Shown: one piece after another, positions 5,109 to 5,809 of the stretch
How the letters are laid out: every line of letters begins with the position of its first letter
Position numbering within the stretch: the first letter of the stretch is position 1
NCBI GenBank assembly: GCA_017453605.1
Contig: JAFTEP010000010.1
Coordinates: 1-5,809, forward strand
Direction of reading: 5' to 3'
Length of the DNA: 5,809 bases
Source of the DNA: Clostridia bacterium
GTDB taxonomy: Bacteria > Bacillota > Clostridia > Oscillospirales > SIG627
Position numbers and translations under genes: made by a program
Notes under the pieces: model-generated
Seen by the model: the letters and a program-made list of their open reading frames with translations, nothing else
The model's database searches: none
What the model was told of the DNA's origin: nothing

Positions 5109-5809
5109 AGATATACAACACTCTCACCGCCTCGAAGCAGGAGCTTGAACCGAAGGACCGTCACGTCAGGATGTACGCCTGCGGTCCCACGGTCTACAAC
5201 TATTTCCACATCGGCAACGCAAGGTGCTTCGTAGTGTTCGATATGCTCAGGCGCTATCTCGAATACGCGGGCAACAAAGTCGACTTCGTGCAGAACTTCA
5301 CCGACGTCGACGACAAGATGATAAAAAAAGCCAACGAAGAGGGCGTCACGGTCGCCGACGTCGCCGAAAAGTATATTAAAGAGTATTTCACCGACGCCGA
5401 GGGCCTCGGGATCCGTCCCGCGACGGTCCATCCGAGGGCGACCGAGAACATCGACGCGATCATCGACATCGTAAAACGCCTCGTCGACACTGGCCACGCC
5501 TATCAGTCGGGCTCGGACGTCTATTTCAGGGCGCGCAGCTTCCCGGGCTACGGCAAGCTGTCGGGCATCACCATCGACGATCTCGAATCCGGCGCGAGGA
5601 TCGACGTGAGCGAGGTAAAAGAAGATCCTCTGGACTTCGCTCTGTGGAAGGGCTGGAAAGAGGGCGAGCCCTGCTGGGATTCCCCCTGGGGCAAGGGCAG
5701 ACCCGGCTGGCACATCGAGTGCAGCGCGATGGTCGACAGGTATCTCGGCAAGACGATCGACATACACTGCGGAGGGGCGGATCTGACCTTCCCGCACCAC
5801 GAGAACGAG
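5105..5809 (+). CDS. cysS: Cysteinyl-tRNA synthetase, N-terminal part (3' end outside window)
   Basis: CysRS is a class I aminoacyl-tRNA synthetase that charges tRNA-Cys with cysteine. The first 235 codons are present and open to the right window edge. The start MKIYNTLT and MYACGPTVYNYFHIGNAR are typical; HIGN at 35-38 is the HIGH signature of the Rossmann catalytic domain. Further landmarks are FVQNFTDVDDKM (61-72), ALWKGWKEGEPCWDSPWGKG region (179-198), PGWHIECSAM (200-209) and GGADLTFPHHENE (223-235). The zinc site that selects cysteine, which is C28, C209, H234 and E238 in E. coli, maps to Cys26, Cys206, His231 and Glu235, the last being the final codon in the window. The KMSKS loop and the anticodon-binding part must lie downstream. 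The gene follows pgsA with an ATGA overlap, so no leader region (for example a T-box) can sit directly before it. It is not a MshC-type ligase as far as the N-terminal part shows, but this cannot be excluded completely without the C-terminal half. Confidence 0.97.
   Translation, partial: MKIYNTLTASKQELEPKDRHVRMYACGPTVYNYFHIGNARCFVVFDMLRRYLEYAGNKVDFVQNFTDVDDKMIKKANEEGVTVADVAEKYIKEYFTDAEGLGIRPATVHPRATENIDAIIDIVKRLVDTGHAYQSGSDVYFRARSFPGYGKLSGITIDDLESGARIDVSEVKEDPLDFALWKGWKEGEPCWDSPWGKGRPGWHIECSAMVDRYLGKTIDIHCGGADLTFPHHENE

Noticed and set aside
5096..5800. Minus-strand open frame of 234 codons opposite cysS
   Set aside because: It mirrors the conserved cysS frame through third-position GC bias. 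The protein has no recognisable domain and there is no supporting ribosome binding site.

Overview
The window is a dense, one-directional stretch of bacterial chromosome with seven genes on the + strand, two of them cut by the window edges. The order is recA (3' part), a divergent long-form prs (PRPP synthetase), recX, an M42-type metallopeptidase, rimO, pgsA and cysS (5' part). By eye the DNA is GC-rich. It favours GTC, ATC and CTC codons, yet uses many AGG and ATA codons. The RecA tail resembles the Bacillus/Clostridium type (GNxTKxKVVKNKVAPPF), ribosome binding sites are of the strong GGAGG kind, and the long prs form is one I associate with Clostridia. I infer a GC-rich member of the Clostridia (Bacillota), possibly an uncultured gut or anaerobic lineage; this is inference, not proof.

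Layout: recA ends at 412, followed by a 55-base A-rich gap with a good ribosome binding site and then prs (GTG start). prs overlaps recX by four bases (ATGA). After an 11-base gap comes the M42 peptidase, then a 33-base gap and rimO. rimO overlaps pgsA by ATGA, and pgsA overlaps cysS by ATGA. No terminator hairpin or convincing internal promoter is visible between the genes, so the block reads as one operon or two abutting ones (recA-prs-recX-M42 and rimO-pgsA-cysS). No gap reaches 300 bases, and there are no RNA genes, mobile elements or CRISPR repeats.

Functionally this is housekeeping: homologous recombination and its modulator (RecA, RecX), phosphoribosyl donor synthesis (Prs), peptide turnover (M42), ribosomal protein S12 modification (RimO), phosphatidylglycerol synthesis (PgsA) and cysteine charging of tRNA (CysS). 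I see no new defence or mobile system. The points worth a second look are the divergent PRPP synthetase placed between recA and recX, the unusual M42 subgroup, a perfect 11-bp tandem duplication inside pgsA, and a gene order that differs from the familiar pgsA-cinA-recA arrangement.
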